Source of the DNA: Pelobacter sp. UBA6093 | GTDB lineage: Bacteria > Desulfobacterota > Desulfuromonadia > Desulfuromonadales > Syntrophotaleaceae | DNA: 7,058 nucleotides | Direction of reading: 5' to 3' | NCBI GenBank assembly: GCA_002435955.1 | Contig: DIWZ01000025.1 | Span: 36,952-44,009, forward strand | Shown here: piece after piece, positions 5,927-7,058 of the stretch | Layout of the letters: each line of letters starts with the position of its first letter | Numbering within the stretch: the first letter of the stretch is position 1 | Translations under genes and position numbers: made by a program | The notes under the pieces: model-generated | Told to the model about the DNA's origin: nothing | What the model saw: only the letters and a program-made list of their open reading frames with translations | The model's database searches: none

Positions 5927-6733
5927 ATGACCAATCCGCAAATGATCTATCTGCTTTCCGATGCCACCGGCGAGACCGCCGAAAAGATCGTGAATGCAGT
6001 TCTGACCCAATTTCGGGATAAGCCGGTGCGTCTGAGGCGTATCAGCAACGTACGCAACGAAACCGCCGTGCGGCAAGGACTCGAAGAGATCATGGAGAAT
6101 AGGGGGATGGTGGTCTATACCATCGTCAACCGGGAGCTTGCGCAGTTTATCCAGGGAGAATGCGAGGCGAGGGGGCTGATGGCCTTCGATCTGGTGACCC
6201 CGCTGCTTTCCCAGTTCGCGAAATTCTTCGGGCGCCTGCCGGGGCAGACGCCCGGTCTTTTGCACGATATGGATGAAGAGTATTTTCGTCGTATTGAAGC
6301 TGTGGAGTTCACCGTCAAGCACGACGACGGGCAGGCGGTTCATCACCTTGTGGATGCCGATATCGTGCTGGTGGGGGTTTCCCGTACCAGCAAGACTCCC
6401 CTGTCCACCTACCTGGCTCATCACGGCTGGAAGGTTGCCAACGTGCCGCTGGTGCTGGGGATCGAACCTCCCAAGGAACTGTTTCAGGTCGATCCCCGCC
6501 GGGTGGCAGGACTGTATATCGAATCGCAACGCCTGGTGGAGCTGCGTTTGGCGCGGCTCAAACATCTCGGTCAGGATCCCCGGGCGGCATATGCCGATAT
6601 CGAGGATATCGAAGAGGAGTTGCGCTATGCCAGGGCCCTTTATCGGCGCCAGGGCTGGGTGACGGTCAACGTTTCGGGCAAAGCGGTGGAGGAAACCGCC
6701 AACGAGGTGCTGGTCAAACTGAAACTGAAATAA
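5927..6733 (+). CDS. ppsR: PPDK/PEP synthase regulatory protein (bifunctional kinase/phosphorylase, DUF299)
   Basis: This 268-residue cytoplasmic regulator belongs to the Kinase-PPPase (DUF299) family. It inactivates pyruvate,phosphate dikinase or PEP synthase by ADP-dependent phosphorylation of a threonine next to the catalytic histidine, and reactivates it by Pi-dependent removal that releases pyrophosphate. Family features are the opening MIYLLSDATGETAEKIVNA (6-24), the central LLHDMDEEYFRRIEAVEF (111-128), the P-loop-like GVSRTSKTPLSTYLA (150-164), VPLVLGIEPPKELF (173-186) and the C-terminal RYARALYRRQGW (233-244). The length is standard and all key blocks are intact. Which dikinase or synthase it controls cannot be decided from this window because neither target gene is present. 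It lies 31 nt after suhB and is followed by the operon terminator. It sets the pyruvate/PEP balance, with no obvious direct tie to lysine breakdown. Confidence 0.94.
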   Translation: MTNPQMIYLLSDATGETAEKIVNAVLTQFRDKPVRLRRISNVRNETAVRQGLEEIMENRGMVVYTIVNRELAQFIQGECEARGLMAFDLVTPLLSQFAKFFGRLPGQTPGLLHDMDEEYFRRIEAVEFTVKHDDGQAVHHLVDADIVLVGVSRTSKTPLSTYLAHHGWKVANVPLVLGIEPPKELFQVDPRRVAGLYIESQRLVELRLARLKHLGQDPRAAYADIEDIEEELRYARALYRRQGWVTVNVSGKAVEETANEVLVKLKLK

Positions 6734-6758
6734 GGTAGTTTTTCAGAGAAAAACCACC
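6734..6758 (+). repeat. Imperfect hairpin immediately after the last stop codon
   Basis: Arms 6734-6743 and 6749-6758 (GGTAGTTTTT/AAAAACCACC) pair at 9 of 10 positions around a 5-nt loop. No T-tract follows. It may protect the 3' end or assist the stronger terminator about 40 nt further on. Its right arm could instead join an alternative stem with TTCTCT at 6767-6772. Confidence 0.5.
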
Positions 6759-6796
6759 TCAAGGGGTTCTCTTAACATTTTGGCAGATCTGTAAAA

Positions 6797-6827
6797 AAAG
6801 AGCCTCCCTGGACAAGGGAGGCTCTTT
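6797..6827 (+). terminator. Strong intrinsic terminator of the operon
   Basis: A perfect 13-bp stem joins AAAGAGCCTCCCT (6797-6809) to AGGGAGGCTCTTT (6815-6827) around the loop GGACA. On the plus strand it runs into TTTCTT. Upstream A7 gives a U-tract on the minus strand as well, so it could terminate transcription in both directions. Confidence 0.92.
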
Positions 6828-6881
6828 CTTGTGTGCTAGGGACTGGCTTTAAATTTTATGGATTGTTTAACTTTGTTACAG

Positions 6882-7025
6882 CCGGAAACGAGCCCATTGC
6901 CCTCTCTCCGGTGACTGATAAATCCCAGATAATCTGATAACCAATTTGGGACAAGATATAAGATGCCCCAACCTATGGGAAACAAGTTGGGGGTCCGATG
7001 TTCTTGTAATCGTGATTTATCGGAC
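6882..7025. other. Non-coding tail with a cluster of four inverted repeats
   Basis: No convincing gene lies between the terminator and the window end. Four inverted repeats follow one another: CCGGA 6882-6886 with TCCGG 6907-6911; CAGAT 6926-6930 with ATCTG 6932-6936 (1-nt centre); CCCCAAC 6966-6972 with GTTGGGG 6986-6992; GTCCGAT 6993-6999 with ATCGGAC 7019-7025. The loop of the first contains the CCATTGCCC 9-mer seen twice upstream of lat. A structured leader RNA for a gene beyond the edge, a small RNA, or the decayed end of a mobile element are all possible; nothing matches a riboswitch or tRNA that I know. Confidence 0.4.
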
Positions 7026-7058
7026 ACCAGCAATCCCCCCTGTGTCAGCATAGTTGTC

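Noticed and set aside
5092..5934. 280-codon open frame antisense to suhB
   Set aside because: It is the reverse of a gene with complete IMPase catalytic motifs and has no recognisable protein family of its own.
6882..6911. tRNA or known riboswitch in the downstream tail
   Set aside because: No cloverleaf, TTCRANY loop or CCA-type acceptor pairing, and no conserved core of a cyclic-di-GMP, lysine or other riboswitch that I can recognise.
6966..6992. CCCCAAC...GTTGGGG as an integron attC site
   Set aside because: The outer bases do not fit the RYYYAAC/GTTRRRY core consensus, and there is no integrase or cassette-like arrangement in the window.
6836..7051. 71-codon minus-strand open frame in the tail
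   Set aside because: No Shine-Dalgarno before the ATG, no recognised domain, and it runs through several inverted repeats and up to the terminator.

Overview
The window reads as bacterial chromosome: dense, GC-rich coding DNA with strong Shine-Dalgarno sites, overlapping or nearly abutting genes, and two AT-richer non-coding flanks. The gene set and style would suit a deltaproteobacterium of the Desulfuromonadales type. That is an impression from protein character; no rRNA or other phylogenetic marker is present. I see no phage genes, CRISPR array, tRNA, rRNA or intact insertion sequence.

Layout: (i) 72-260, minus strand: a 62-residue YqaE/Pmp3-type membrane peptide with its own promoter and a leader hairpin. 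(ii) 261-693: a divergent non-coding region of about 430 bp with inverted repeats, a near-perfect direct repeat and the likely start signals of the large operon. (iii) 694-4987, plus strand: a tight three-gene unit of L-lysine 6-aminotransferase (lat), a GlcD/D-2-hydroxyglutarate-dehydrogenase-like FAD oxidoreductase, and a 449-residue protein with vicinal-oxygen-chelate-like (VOC) character. The first pair overlap by 4 nt and the second pair are 2 nt apart. (iv) 5113-6733, plus strand: an inositol-monophosphatase family protein (SuhB type), then the bifunctional kinase/phosphorylase that regulates pyruvate,phosphate dikinase or PEP synthase. A strong hairpin terminator follows at 6797-6827. 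(v) 6828-7058: no convincing gene, but four short inverted repeats close together.

The main biological idea is the three-gene unit. Lat oxidises the epsilon end of lysine to 2-aminoadipate 6-semialdehyde. The known 2-oxoadipate route then uses a VOC-fold DUF1338 enzyme (HglS) to make D-2-hydroxyglutarate, and a D-2-hydroxyglutarate dehydrogenase to give 2-oxoglutarate. Gene 2 is the right kind of flavoenzyme for the last step, and gene 3 has short motif resemblances to HglS. The operon could therefore encode a compact lysine-to-2-oxoglutarate route with a divergent HglS-like enzyme. The semialdehyde dehydrogenase and the 2-aminoadipate transaminase it would also need are not in the window. 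This assignment is inference; the identities of Lat, the FAD protein, the IMPase and the PPDK/PEPS regulator are well supported by motifs.
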